Assembly: GCA_035429805.1 (NCBI GenBank) | Contig: DAOMFL010000003.1 | Span: 1-64,000 of the forward strand | Direction of reading: 5' to 3' | DNA: 64,000 nt | Source of the DNA: JALORV01 sp035429805 | GTDB lineage: Bacteria > Pseudomonadota > Gammaproteobacteria > Burkholderiales > Burkholderiaceae_F | Shown here: positions 14,312 to 25,527 of the stretch, piece by piece | How the letters are laid out: each line of letters opens with the position of its first letter | How positions within the stretch are numbered: position 1 is the first letter of the stretch | The notes under the pieces: model-generated | Databases searched by the model: none | What the model was told of the DNA's origin: nothing | What the model saw: the letters and a program-made list of their open reading frames with translations, nothing else | Position numbers and translations under genes: made by a program

Positions 14312-14986
14312 ATGAATCTTCTGCACGTTTCCGCCCCGTTCGAACTGGCCCTGCTGGGCTGGCTGGTCACTGTGCCGGCGGTCGCGCACGCCGCCTGGTC
14401 CGTCCGCCGCGGGTTCCTTCCCACCTCCTCCGCACAGCACGGCTGGTTCGCCGCGATCGTCACCGTTGCGCTGCTGTGGCTGCTGCACGTGCGTTCCCCG
14501 GTCGGCATGGATTTCGGCCTGCTGGGCTGCGCCCTGTTCGCTCTGGTCTTCGGCCGAGCGCGCGCCATCCTCGGCCTGATGTGCGCGCTGCTGCTTTACA
14601 CGCTGCTGGACCATGGGCCGTGGCTGAATGTCGGCATCAACGGACTGCTGCTGGCGGTGCTGCCTGCGTGGCTCGCGTGCGCGCTGCAGCGTCAGCTCGA
14701 AAGGCGCCTGCCGAAGAACCTCTTCATCTTCATGATCGGCAACGGCATGTTCGTCACGCTGGTGACGACGGCGTGCGTCAGCCTGCTGCTGCTCGGCGTG
14801 TCGGTGCTCGATTCGGCCGGCGAACCACGGATGATCGCCGACCACCTCGCGTATTCGCTGCTGCTGGCCTGGGGCGAGGCGCTGGTGTCGGGCATGCTGT
14901 TCTCGGCCCTTGTCGTGTTCACCCCGGGTGCCGTGCTGACGTATCGCCAGGACCTCTACTTGCCGCCACGCCGCCGCCTGCACTGA
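14312..14986 (+). CDS. CbiM-like energy-coupling-factor permease homologue
   Basis: A 224-residue integral membrane protein with about six hydrophobic segments. The stretches INGLLLAVLPAWLAC, RRLPKNLFIFMIGNGMF and GEALVSGMLFSALVVFTPGA are typical of the COG3235 group related to CbiM, the substrate-binding subunit of cobalt and nickel ECF transporters. It lacks the CbiM N-terminal metal-binding MHI motif and begins MNLLHVSAPFEL. No ATPase or CbiQ subunit is encoded nearby. Its substrate is therefore open; a stand-alone membrane protein of metal homeostasis is the most I would infer. Confidence 0.75.
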   Translation: MNLLHVSAPFELALLGWLVTVPAVAHAAWSVRRGFLPTSSAQHGWFAAIVTVALLWLLHVRSPVGMDFGLLGCALFALVFGRARAILGLMCALLLYTLLDHGPWLNVGINGLLLAVLPAWLACALQRQLERRLPKNLFIFMIGNGMFVTLVTTACVSLLLLGVSVLDSAGEPRMIADHLAYSLLLAWGEALVSGMLFSALVVFTPGAVLTYRQDLYLPPRRRLH

Positions 14987-15045
14987 GCCGCCGCGCTGTC
15001 CGGCACTGCTATCCTGCCCGGCCCACTCCCGGAATCCCCGCCCGC

Positions 15046-16743
15046 ATGGCATCGCGCACCGGCGCCCGCCTCCTCGTCGACCAGCTGCTGATCCAGGGCG
15101 TGAATCAGGCGTTCTGCGTCCCGGGCGAGAGCTACCTCGCCGTCCTCGATGCCCTTTACGACGCGCGCGAGATGATCAAGCTCATCGTCAATCGCCACGA
15201 GTCGGGTGCCGCCTACATGGCCGATGCCTACGCGCGGCTGACCGGGCAGCCCGGGGTCGTCTTCGTCACGCGCGGGCCCGGAGCAACGAATGCCTCGATC
15301 GGCGTCCATACAGCGTTTCAGGACTCGATCCCGCTGGTGATGTTCATCGGCCAGGTCGGCAACGAGTTTGCCGAGCGCGAGGCGTTCCAGGAGATCGACT
15401 ATCGGCGCATGTTCGGGCCGATGACCAAGTGGGTCGCGCAGATCGACAGCGCCGCGCGCGTGCCGGAATTCGTCGCGCGCGCCTTCCAGACCGCGGCAAG
15501 CGGCAGACCGGGCCCGGTCGTGCTGGCGCTTCCGGAAGACATGCAGGCGCAGGTGGCGGATGTAAGCGACGCCTTGTGCCACCAGCCGGTGCAGGCGGCT
15601 CCGACGGACACGCAGATCGCGGGGATGCGGCGCCTGCTCGGCCGCGCGCGGCGCCCGCTGGTCATTGCAGGCGGCTCCGGCTGGACCGATGCCGCCTGTG
15701 ACAACCTCAAGCGGTTTGCCGAGGCGAATTTCCTGCCAGTCGCGACCTCGTTCCGTTCCCAGGCCGTATTCGACAACCGCCACCCGAACTACGTCGGCGA
15801 CATCGGCATCGGCATCAATCCAAAGCTGGCGCAGCGCGTACGCGAAGCGGATCTGCTGATCGCCATCGGTCCGCGGCTCGGCGAGATGACGACATCGGGT
15901 TACACGCTGCTGACGGCGCCGGTGCCGTCACAGACGCTGGTGCACGTCCATGCGGGTGCCGAGGAACTCGGCCGTGTCTATCAGGCCACTCTCGCGATCA
16001 ATGCCGGCATGCCGCAGTTCGCAGCGCGGCTGGCGATGATGATTCCGATCGAGGAACCGCCGTGGCGCGACGCACTGGTCGCGGCCCGCTCCGAGTACGA
16101 AGCCTGGCAGCAGCGGCCTGCGGTGTATGCGAATGCCCACCCGGCCCTCGACCTGTGGGAGGTCGTGCAGATCCTGCGGCGCGCCGTTCCGGAGGACGCG
16201 ATCATCACCAACGGCGCCGGCAACTTCAGTGGGTGGGCCAACCGCTTCTGGCGCTACGCCGGGCTGCGCACCCAGCTCGCACCGACCTCGGGCAGCATGG
16301 GCTACGGCGTGCCGGCCGCCGTGGCCGCGAAGATCATTGCGCCGGAACGCACGGTGGTCTGCTTCGCCGGCGACGGCGACTTCATGATGACGGTGCAGGA
16401 ACTCGCGACCGCGGTCCAGTACGGTGCCGGCGCGCTGTTCCTCGTCTTCAACAACGCGATGTACGGCACCATTCGCATGCACCAGGAACGCGAGTTCCCC
16501 GGCCGGGAACACGGCACGCGGCTCGCCAATCCGGATTTCGCGCGCCTGGCGCAGTCCTTCGGCGCTTTCGGAGCGGCCGCGGGCACGACCGACGAGTTCG
16601 GCACAGCGCTGGCCCATGCGCTGGCTTTCATCCGCGAGAAGCACCTGCCGGCGCTGGTCGAACTACGCACCGACCCCGAAGTCATCACGCCGAACGCCAC
16701 CCTGTCGGCGATACGCGCGACCGCGCGCCTGAACAGCCGCTAG
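15046..16743 (+). CDS. Thiamine-diphosphate enzyme, acetolactate-synthase-like
   Basis: The ATG at 15046 gives 565 residues. The three-domain ThDP layout is complete: an N-terminal PYR domain with the catalytic Glu in NRHESGAAYMADAYAR, a central domain (about 195-330) and a C-terminal PP domain with the cofactor motif GDGDFMMT to NN. It resembles acetolactate synthase large subunits, oxalyl-CoA decarboxylase and benzoylformate-type enzymes, but no regulatory ilvH partner is near, so a biosynthetic role is doubtful. It more likely acts as a 2-oxoacid decarboxylase or carboligase of unknown substrate. The reading frame runs open upstream to 13573, but that part is a shadow of the genes there. 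Confidence 0.85.
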   Translation: MASRTGARLLVDQLLIQGVNQAFCVPGESYLAVLDALYDAREMIKLIVNRHESGAAYMADAYARLTGQPGVVFVTRGPGATNASIGVHTAFQDSIPLVMFIGQVGNEFAEREAFQEIDYRRMFGPMTKWVAQIDSAARVPEFVARAFQTAASGRPGPVVLALPEDMQAQVADVSDALCHQPVQAAPTDTQIAGMRRLLGRARRPLVIAGGSGWTDAACDNLKRFAEANFLPVATSFRSQAVFDNRHPNYVGDIGIGINPKLAQRVREADLLIAIGPRLGEMTTSGYTLLTAPVPSQTLVHVHAGAEELGRVYQATLAINAGMPQFAARLAMMIPIEEPPWRDALVAARSEYEAWQQRPAVYANAHPALDLWEVVQILRRAVPEDAIITNGAGNFSGWANRFWRYAGLRTQLAPTSGSMGYGVPAAVAAKIIAPERTVVCFAGDGDFMMTVQELATAVQYGAGALFLVFNNAMYGTIRMHQEREFPGREHGTRLANPDFARLAQSFGAFGAAAGTTDEFGTALAHALAFIREKHLPALVELRTDPEVITPNATLSAIRATARLNSR

Positions 16744-16755
16744 CGCGGCAGCAGC

Positions 16756-17100
16756 TCAGCCGACCTCGATCAGCTCGACCTCGAAGACCAGCGTCGCATT
16801 CGGCGGAATCACGCCGCCGGCACCGAATTCGCCGTAGCCCAGCCGCGGCGGAATCGTCAGCTTGCGCAGGCCACCGACCTGCATGCCTTCCACCCCCTCG
16901 TCCCAGCCGGCAATCACCTGCCCGGCGCCGAGGCCGAAGGAAAAGGGCTGACCGCGGTCGCGGCTCGAATCGAACTTGCGGCCGTCGGTGAGCCAGCCGG
17001 TGTAGTGCACGGTGACGTCCTGTCCCGAACGCGCCTTCGCCCCGGTGCCGACGCGCACTTCTTCGTACTGCAGGCCACTCGCAGTGGTGGTCAAGCTCAT
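16756..17100 (-). CDS. FKBP-type peptidyl-prolyl isomerase
   Basis: A single 114-residue FKBP domain with no signal peptide. The active-site pattern is intact: VHYTGWLTDGRKFDSS, FSFGLGAGQVIAGWDEGV, and IPPRLGYGE with IPPNATLVFEVEL. It catalyses cis-trans isomerisation of prolyl bonds in the cytoplasm. Its ATG overlaps the TGA of the small RHH-like gene (ATGA), so translation is coupled. It is the last gene of the pyrC-DUF3025-denD-RHH run and converges on the ThDP enzyme with 12 bases between stops. Confidence 0.95.
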   Translation of the reverse strand: MSLTTTASGLQYEEVRVGTGAKARSGQDVTVHYTGWLTDGRKFDSSRDRGQPFSFGLGAGQVIAGWDEGVEGMQVGGLRKLTIPPRLGYGEFGAGGVIPPNATLVFEVELIEVG

Positions 17101-17375
17101 CGTTCTTTCCTCTCCGTTTCCAGTCCGGTGCGCAGCAATCTCTCGACCAGCTCGTTGAGCGGCTGGCCGGTTCGCCTAGACGTTTCGTGCAGCTCCTGCA
17201 GTAGCTCGCCCGGCAACTTGACCGCGAACGGTACCAGTCCGGCGGCGCGGTCGCGCTCGCGTTGCGCGCGCCGGTCCCCGGCCGCAGCCGTGTCGAACCG
17301 CGGCCCGGACTGGCGCAGCGCGTTGGCGATCTTCAGCCCCTTGCGTTTCTCGAGCTCCGTCTTCTTCATCGTCAT
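17097..17375 (-). CDS. Small ribbon-helix-helix-like protein
   Basis: The protein has 92 residues from the ATG at 17375, which overlaps the denD stop (ATGA). The N-terminus is lysine/arginine-rich (MKKTELEKRKGLKIANALRQ). The C-terminal half (VPFAVKLPGELLQELHETSR, then TGQPLNELVERLLRTGLE) has the strand-helix-helix spacing of ribbon-helix-helix DNA-binding proteins of the Arc/CopG type. No toxin gene is near, so an antitoxin role is not suggested. Translational coupling on both sides, to a sugar-acid dehydrogenase and an FKBP, is unusual for a regulator. The function is unknown. Confidence 0.7.
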   Translation of the reverse strand: MTMKKTELEKRKGLKIANALRQSGPRFDTAAAGDRRAQRERDRAAGLVPFAVKLPGELLQELHETSRRTGQPLNELVERLLRTGLETERKER

Positions 17376-18352
17376 CGCAGATACTCCCGAGCGTGGTCCT
17401 GCGCATAGGCGCGCAGGATCGACTCGATGTCGCGGTCCGCGGTGAACCCGAGCGCAAGCGCGCGCGCCGCATCGAAGCGCGCCGGCCAGCCGTAGACGAT
17501 CTTCGCGATCCGCTCGTCGGGCACGAAACGCACACGCTGCACGGCCGCTTCGCCGCCGACCTTGCTCAGTGCATCGAGCATCTCGCGTACCGACACGGTG
17601 AGGCCCGGCAGGCTGACCGCGCGCTGCCGGCCCCAGGCCACGGACGGCGACTCGTGCGCATGGATCAGGTTGCGCACGGCCTGCGCCGGCGACATGACCC
17701 ATAGCCGCGTGTCGGGCCCGACCGGACACAGCGCCTCCTCACCCGCCAGCGGTTCGCGCAGGATGCCGCTGGCGAAGCTCGACGCCGCCGCATTGGGCTT
17801 GCCCGGCCGCACGACGATTGTCGGCAGCCGCACCGCGCGCCCGTCGAGGAAGCCGCGCCGCGTGCAATCGCCCATCAGCAGTTCGCCGACCAGCTTCTGC
17901 ACGCCATAGCTCGACTGAGGCGCCGGGATCGTCTGATCCTGCACCACGTCCGGCAGGTCGCCCCCGAACACCGCGACCGAGCTCGCGAACACGAAGGTCG
18001 GCGGCGCGAGTTGCGCGCGGCAGGCGTCGAGCAGCGCGCGCGTACCGTCGACATTGACGCGCATGCCGAGGTCGTAGTCGGCCTCGGCCGCGCCCGACAC
18101 CACCGCCGCCAGGTGGAACACGCTGTCGGCGCCAGCCATCGCTTCGGACACGACGGCGCGATCGGCAAGGTCGCCCTGGACGTAGCGCACGCGCGGGTCG
18201 GAGAACTCACCGGCCGCGCGCTGGGTGTCGAGCGCGGTGATACCGGTGATGGCGCGCGGCTCGCCGTCCCGCTGCAGCGTGCCGCGCTCGACCAGGGCAC
18301 GGATCAGGCGCTGGCCGAGGAACCCCGACCCGCCGGTAATGACGACCTTCAT
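17372..18352 (-). CDS. denD: NAD-dependent epimerase/dehydratase, D-erythronate dehydrogenase-like
   Basis: A 326-residue extended SDR from the ATG at 18352, which overlaps the stop of the DUF3025 gene (ATGA). The glycine motif GGSGFLG, the catalytic Ser in FASSVAVFG and the YGVQK Tyr-Lys pair are present. The overall sequence (AVRLPTIVVRPGKPNAAASS, SLPGLTVSV, GWPARFDAARALALGF) is that of the DenD family, which oxidises D-erythronate to 2-keto-D-erythronate. The usual companions of that pathway (kinase DtnK/OtnK, PdxA2, isomerase OtnI, aldolase OtnC) are absent here, so the physiological substrate may differ. Confidence 0.8.
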   Translation of the reverse strand: MKVVITGGSGFLGQRLIRALVERGTLQRDGEPRAITGITALDTQRAAGEFSDPRVRYVQGDLADRAVVSEAMAGADSVFHLAAVVSGAAEADYDLGMRVNVDGTRALLDACRAQLAPPTFVFASSVAVFGGDLPDVVQDQTIPAPQSSYGVQKLVGELLMGDCTRRGFLDGRAVRLPTIVVRPGKPNAAASSFASGILREPLAGEEALCPVGPDTRLWVMSPAQAVRNLIHAHESPSVAWGRQRAVSLPGLTVSVREMLDALSKVGGEAAVQRVRFVPDERIAKIVYGWPARFDAARALALGFTADRDIESILRAYAQDHAREYLR

Positions 18353-19137
18353 GACGTGCTGCACTCCTCTCGCGTCCGCTGTCCGGCCCGCAACGGCCGG
18401 AACACGGCGGTGTCATCGTAGTCAATCGGGCTGGCGCTCCTACTCCAGCCCGGCACGCCGAGCACAGGCAGAGGCAGGAACGCCGAGGTATCGAAATTTT
18501 CGTCGAGCCGCCTGGCCAACCGAGCATCCACCTCGGCTTGCGGCGTATCCGCCCGCAGCTCGACGACGAGCGCGTGTGCGGTGATCGACTTGTAGGGGGC
18601 GACGAGCTTGTCCATCAGCGCATGTCCGAAGACGAGCACACGGACCGAATCCCAAATGTCTCGGTGCTCGACGAACGCGGCCTTCCAGCGGCGCTCGCGC
18701 AGCAGCGCAGGCAGCACCGGATCGGCGGTCACCAGCAGAGCGCCGTTCTCGTCGAACAGGGTTGCGGCGTCGCGCAGCGGGCCGCGCCGGCCACCGATGC
18801 CGTCGCGCTCGATCGCGGCGGCATGCAATGCGTTGAGGCGCGCTTTGGTGCGCGGAAACGCGAGCCATGCGAGTGCGTTGAAGAGATCGTGCCGGTTGAG
18901 TCGCGTCGGAACGCGGCCGGTCGCGGCAATGTGCGACTCGTAAGCGCGGCCCGCCGGGGCGTCGTCGGCCGCGACGAATTCGATCGGCCAGCCGGAGGCT
19001 GTTGTGACGTTTCGCTCAGCGGCGCGGCGGGTCAGCTGAACGATGGGCTCGCGCGTCGCTACGCCTCCGCGCAGCGCAGCCACCGCGCCGAACCACGGCT
19101 GCGACCAGTCGACCGCGCTCAGGCTGCCAGCGTCCAC
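18349..19137 (-). CDS. DUF3025 family protein
   Basis: A protein of 262 residues matching the proteobacterial DUF3025 family: TRLNRHDLFNALAWLAFPRT, KARLNALHA, RRGPLRDAATLFDENGALL, and the C-terminal PLPVLGVPGW. The function of the family is unknown; it is soluble and has no recognisable catalytic motif. The GTG start at 19137 overlaps the end of pyrC by 19 bases, so translation probably depends on pyrC ribosomes. It sits between pyrC and denD in a transcript of overlapping genes. Confidence 0.8.
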   Translation of the reverse strand: MDAGSLSAVDWSQPWFGAVAALRGGVATREPIVQLTRRAAERNVTTASGWPIEFVAADDAPAGRAYESHIAATGRVPTRLNRHDLFNALAWLAFPRTKARLNALHAAAIERDGIGGRRGPLRDAATLFDENGALLVTADPVLPALLRERRWKAAFVEHRDIWDSVRVLVFGHALMDKLVAPYKSITAHALVVELRADTPQAEVDARLARRLDENFDTSAFLPLPVLGVPGWSRSASPIDYDDTAVFRPLRAGQRTREECSTS

Positions 19138-20168
19138 CGCAGCGATTCGCCCGCGCGCAGCGGTACGACGGTGGTTTCGCCGAACGGCAGCTCGGTCGGT
19201 ACCTTTGCCGCCCGACGCTGCAGCGTCACCGAGCCGCGGTTGCGCGGCAGGCCGTAAAAGTCCGCACCGAAGTGGCTGGCAAACGCCTCGAGCCGTTCGG
19301 GCCGGCCTGCGTCCTCGAAGGCTTCGGCGTAGAGCTCGAGCGCGTTCAGTGCCGTGTAGCAGCCGGCGCAGCCGCAGGCGGTTTCCTTCTCGCCTTTCGG
19401 GTGCGGCGCCGAGTCGGTACCGAGGAAGAAGCGCGGGTTGCCGCTGGTGGCCGCTTCGACCAGCGCCTGGCGGTGCACTTCCCGCTTCAGCACCGGCAGG
19501 CAGTAGTAATGCGGTCGCAGGCCGGCCCTGCCGGCGGCCGTCATGAAGATCGCATTGCGGTTGTAGAGCAGGTGGTGCGCGGTGATCGTTGCAGCGAGCG
19601 GGCCTTCGGCATCGCGCACGTACTGCGCGGCGTCACGCGTCGTGATGTGCTCGAACACCACCTTCAATGCCGGGAAATCACGCCGCAGCGGCTCCATCAC
19701 GTCATCGATGAACGCCCGCTCACGGTCGAACACGTCGACGCTGGCGCGCGTGACTTCGCCGTGCACCAGCAGCGGCAGGCCGACCGCCTGCATCGCTTCC
19801 AGCGCCGCTCGCGGCTTGCGGATGTCGGTGACGCCGGAATCGGAGTTGGTCGTCGCGCCGGCCGGGTAGAGCTTGACGCCGTGGACGATGCCGCTCTCCC
19901 TGGCGCGCCGGATCTCGTCCGTCGGCGTGTTGTCCGTCAGGTAGAGCGTCATCAGCGGCTCGAACGCGAGCCCTTTTGGCAGCGCCGCCTTGATGCGCGT
20001 GCGATACGCCTCCGCCTCGGCGGTTGTCGTCACCGGCGGCTTGAGGTTCGGCATCACGATCGCGCGCGCGAACTGCCGCGCGGTGTGCGGCAGCACGGCG
20101 GCCATGGCATCGCCGTCGCGCAGATGCAGGTGCCAGTCGTCCGGACGGGTGATTGTCAGTGTGTCCAT
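19119..20168 (-). CDS. pyrC: Dihydroorotase PyrC
   Basis: A 349-residue enzyme of pyrimidine synthesis that closes carbamoyl aspartate to dihydroorotate. It is the short, class II form like E. coli PyrC: RRPDDWHLHLRDG-type metal motif near residue 13, carboxylated Lys in GVKLYPAGATTNSD, metal histidines in LLVHGEV and VFEHITT, and Asp in LGTDSAPH. It begins 8 bases after the stop of the Lrp-type regulator mdeR and overlaps DUF3025 downstream. There is room for only a very short leader, so it probably shares the mdeR transcript. Confidence 0.97.
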   Translation of the reverse strand: MDTLTITRPDDWHLHLRDGDAMAAVLPHTARQFARAIVMPNLKPPVTTTAEAEAYRTRIKAALPKGLAFEPLMTLYLTDNTPTDEIRRARESGIVHGVKLYPAGATTNSDSGVTDIRKPRAALEAMQAVGLPLLVHGEVTRASVDVFDRERAFIDDVMEPLRRDFPALKVVFEHITTRDAAQYVRDAEGPLAATITAHHLLYNRNAIFMTAAGRAGLRPHYYCLPVLKREVHRQALVEAATSGNPRFFLGTDSAPHPKGEKETACGCAGCYTALNALELYAEAFEDAGRPERLEAFASHFGADFYGLPRNRGSVTLQRRAAKVPTELPFGETTVVPLRAGESLRWTLAA

Positions 20169-20176
20169 CGTCGCGA

Positions 20177-20671
20177 TTATCGCAATCCGGCTTCAGGCAC
20201 CGGGATGCCGACGTCCCGCTTGACCTCACTCAGTGAAAAGCTCGAATACATCTCCTTGACGCCGGGCAGCGCGCGGATCGTGTCCCGTGCGAAGCGACCG
20301 AAACTTTCGAGGTCGGCCGCGACCACGCGCAGCAGGAAATCGTAGCGGCCCGACACGTTGTGGCACTCGAGTATCTGCGGAATGGCGCGCACCTGATCCT
20401 CGAAGGCGCGGCCGGCCGCCGGCGTGTGCCTCTCCAGCATCACACTGACGAAGGCGGTGACGCCCCAGCCCAGACGCGCAGCGTCGAGGCGGGCATGGTA
20501 GGCGCGCACATAGCCCTCATCCTCCAGCCGCCGCAGCCGGCGCCACGCCGGCGCTGTCGTCAGGGCCACGCGCTCGGCAAGCTCGGTCGTCGAGAGCCGC
20601 GCATCAGCCTGCAGCAGCGCGAGCAGCCGCAGGTCGGTGCGGTCGAGCGCCGCCTCAGGCTCAGCCTGCAT
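20177..20671 (-). CDS. mdeR: Lrp/AsnC-family regulator MdeR
   Basis: The ATG at 20671 gives 164 residues, the Lrp size. An ATG at 20716 would add 15 residues and has a GGAAAG site, so the start is not certain. The N-terminal helix-turn-helix (LDRTDLRLLALLQADARLST, then TELAERVALTTAPAWRRLRR) and the C-terminal RAM effector domain (VRAIPQILECHNVSGRYDFL) are clear. It is divergent from mdeA-mdeB. In P. putida the Lrp homologue MdeR in the same arrangement activates methionine catabolism. Paired sites at 20676-20691 and 20731-20744 may be its operators. Confidence 0.85.
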   Translation of the reverse strand: MQAEPEAALDRTDLRLLALLQADARLSTTELAERVALTTAPAWRRLRRLEDEGYVRAYHARLDAARLGWGVTAFVSVMLERHTPAAGRAFEDQVRAIPQILECHNVSGRYDFLLRVVAADLESFGRFARDTIRALPGVKEMYSSFSLSEVKRDVGIPVPEAGLR

Positions 20672-20675
20672 TTTC

Positions 20676-20744
20676 TTTGCTCTTAAATTGCCAGTTTCGT
20701 GTTTTCGTTGCGCCATTTCGTCGCTTTCCAGCAAAAATAGCAAA
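20676..20744. promoter_or_regulatory. AT-rich mdeR-mdeA control region with inverted site pair
   Basis: TTTGCTCTTAAATTGC (20676-20691) faces a reversed copy, TTTGCTATTTTTGC on the minus strand (20731-20744). The region is conspicuously AT-rich for this chromosome. Facing sites about 40 bases apart suit wrapping by an Lrp octamer. The binding is inferred from position. Confidence 0.5.
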
Positions 20745-20814
20745 GCATTTCCCCCACGTGCACTCTAGCATTTCTCCATCGGCAGCCGCTGCCGCCACCG
20801 AACCGGAGATCACG

Positions 20815-22068
20815 ATGACCACGCCTGCCCGCCGCTGCGGCTTCTCTACCCGCGCGATCCATCACGGCCATGACCCGCTGGAACATCAGGGCGCGCTGGT
20901 ACCGCCGCTGCATCTTTCGGCGACCTTCGCATTTCCCACGACCGACTACGGCATGCGGATCTTCAGCGGCGAGCAGGCCGGCTACACCTACACGCGCATC
21001 GCCAATCCGACGCTCGCGCTGCTCGAATCGCGACTGGCTGACCTCGAAGGCGGTGCCGCGGCGGTGGTGTTCGGTTCGGGGATGGGAGCGATCACGTCGA
21101 CACTGTGGACGCTGCTCGCGCCGGGTGACGAGGTGCTGGTCGACACGACGCTGTACGGCTGCACCTTTGCGTTCCTGCACCACGGCATCGGCCGCTACGG
21201 CGTGACCGTGCGCCACGTCGACATGACGGATGCCGCCCACGTGGCGGCCGCCATCTCGCCGCGCACGCGACTCATCTACTTCGAGTCGCCGGCCAACCCG
21301 AACATGCGCCTTGTCGACATCGCGGCGGTGGCGGCGATCGCAAGATCGGCCGGGGTGCCCGTTGCGGTCGACAACACGTACTGCACACCGTACCTGCAGC
21401 GGCCGCTCGAGTTCGGCGCCGATATCGTGCTGCACTCGGCCACGAAGTATCTCGGCGGCCACGGCGACCTGATGGCGGGCGCCGCGGTCTTCCGCGACGC
21501 CGGACTCGCGCAGCGCGTGCGCATGCAGGGGCTGAAGGACATGACCGGAGCCGTCCTGTCGCCGCAGGACGCCTTCCTGGTGCTGCGCGGCCTGAAGACC
21601 CTCGCATTGCGAATGCAGCGCCATTGCGACAACGCGCTCGCAATCGCCGAACTGCTGGCGGTGCATCCTGCGGTCGATGCGGTCCACTATCCCGGCCTGC
21701 CGGGTTTCGCGCAGCACGCGCTGGCGCGCCGCCAGATGGCGCGCGCCGGCGGCATGGTCGCCTTCGAGCTGAAGGGTGGATTTGAAGCCGGGCGGCGCTT
21801 CATGGACGCGCTGTCACTGGTCACGCGCGCGGTGAGTCTTGGCGACGCCGAGACGCTGGCGCAGCACCCGGCCAGCATGACGCATTCGACCTACAGCGCC
21901 GAGGAGCGCCGCGCGCACGGCATCAGCGAAGGGCTGGTGCGTCTGTCGGCCGGGCTGGAGGACTTCGACGATCTGCGCGTCGACCTCCTCCGGGCACTCG
22001 AGGTGGCCACGGAGCCGTCCCGGCGCCGCGTGACCGGCGCGGTCAGCACGGCTGACGCAGGGGGATAA
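20815..22068 (+). CDS. mdeA: L-methionine gamma-lyase
   Basis: A PLP enzyme of 417 residues that splits methionine into methanethiol, 2-oxobutyrate and ammonia. The residues that define methionine gamma-lyase fall at the very same numbers as in P. putida: Tyr59 and Arg61 (GYTYTRIANPT), Tyr114 and Cys116 (LYGCTF), Asp186 (VAVDNTY) and the PLP Lys211 (SATKYLGG). Cys116 separates it from cystathionine lyases and synthases. The ATG at 20815 follows CCGGAG. mdeB follows after 34 bases, and the divergent mdeR completes the known mde arrangement. Confidence 0.95.
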   Translation: MTTPARRCGFSTRAIHHGHDPLEHQGALVPPLHLSATFAFPTTDYGMRIFSGEQAGYTYTRIANPTLALLESRLADLEGGAAAVVFGSGMGAITSTLWTLLAPGDEVLVDTTLYGCTFAFLHHGIGRYGVTVRHVDMTDAAHVAAAISPRTRLIYFESPANPNMRLVDIAAVAAIARSAGVPVAVDNTYCTPYLQRPLEFGADIVLHSATKYLGGHGDLMAGAAVFRDAGLAQRVRMQGLKDMTGAVLSPQDAFLVLRGLKTLALRMQRHCDNALAIAELLAVHPAVDAVHYPGLPGFAQHALARRQMARAGGMVAFELKGGFEAGRRFMDALSLVTRAVSLGDAETLAQHPASMTHSTYSAEERRAHGISEGLVRLSAGLEDFDDLRVDLLRALEVATEPSRRRVTGAVSTADAGG

Positions 22069-22102
22069 TCCCCAATCCTCCGCCCGACTCCGAGGCAGGC
22101 CG

Positions 22103-24865
<2,763 letters not shown>

Positions 24866-25170
24866 TACGTCGATCAGTCCGGGCACCGATAGGTGCATTC
24901 CGAGCGGAAGCGATCGGAGCAGCACTCGCACCGCACTGACCTCATTTAAGCCGCCCGCCGGTTGCTCCGGCTGAGAGCCGAAAATTCCACACTCGCTGTG
25001 CGGCGCGCGCCACGCCGCTGGCGTCGTTTAGTCCGTCGTCACCGTCGCTGCTCCTCCGTACGCTGCCTCTCCATGCCGGCAGCCTTGCCGGCTAAGTCGA
25101 GCGGCCCAATGGCCGATCGTCTTTCAACCGCATTCGCGGCTGCCACGTGCAGTCCGCCAGGAGCTCACGA
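24866..25170. other. Intergenic region after mdeB
   Basis: This is 305 bases without a convincing gene. It includes a weak GCACC/GGTGC dyad about 10 bases into the region and a perfect 7-bp hairpin GCCGGCA/TGCCGGC with a GCCT loop at 25075-25092. Neither is followed by a T-run. The right end carries the AGGAG site of the secreted-protein gene. I see no recognised riboswitch. Confidence 0.5.
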
Positions 25171-25476
25171 ATGAACCGCTTTGCATTGCAGTTGCTCGCG
25201 GCGACGACTGCCGCCGCCTTGGCGTTGAGTGCCGTGCACGCCTCCGAATCGACGTGGCGCGGCGAGAACGACGAGTACTACGCCTCGACCGACGACACCC
25301 CGGTCTACGTCCCGTTCGAACAGGACTTTCCGGCATCGGACGGTCCGGACGCCGCGCTGCTGTCCGACCTGCCGGCCGACTACTACTCTGAACCGACACT
25401 CCCGACGGTGTCGGATTTCGGCGACGACGCTCCACCTTTGATGATCGCGAGCCTGGACCCTCTGGAAGCGCCGTAA
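25171..25476 (+). CDS. Small secreted acidic protein, unknown function
   Basis: The protein has 101 residues from the ATG at 25171, preceded by AGGAG; an in-frame ATG at 25147 has no such site. A Sec signal peptide is clear (MNRFALQLLAATTAAALALSAVHA, cleavage after AVHA near residue 24). The mature 77 residues are strongly acidic and rich in Asp, Tyr and Pro, with no cysteine and little predicted structure. It converges on the glycerate kinase gene. I do not recognise it. An acidic periplasmic or envelope polypeptide is all that can be said. Confidence 0.65.
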   Translation: MNRFALQLLAATTAAALALSAVHASESTWRGENDEYYASTDDTPVYVPFEQDFPASDGPDAALLSDLPADYYSEPTLPTVSDFGDDAPPLMIASLDPLEAP

Positions 25477-25527
25477 CGCAAGCCTGGCGCAGCCCGTGCC
25501 GCGGCAGCGCGCACGCCAGCGAGCGTG

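Noticed and set aside
13573..15045. A long N-terminal extension of the ThDP enzyme
   Set aside because: The extension is antisense or out of frame to the aldo-keto reductase and permease genes. The ATG at 15046 begins a normal family N-terminus.
25040..25130. A possible riboswitch with the GCCGGCA/TGCCGGC hairpin
   Set aside because: The conserved cores of c-di-GMP, glycine, SAM, cobalamin and TPP riboswitches are not seen, and the downstream gene gives no supporting hint.
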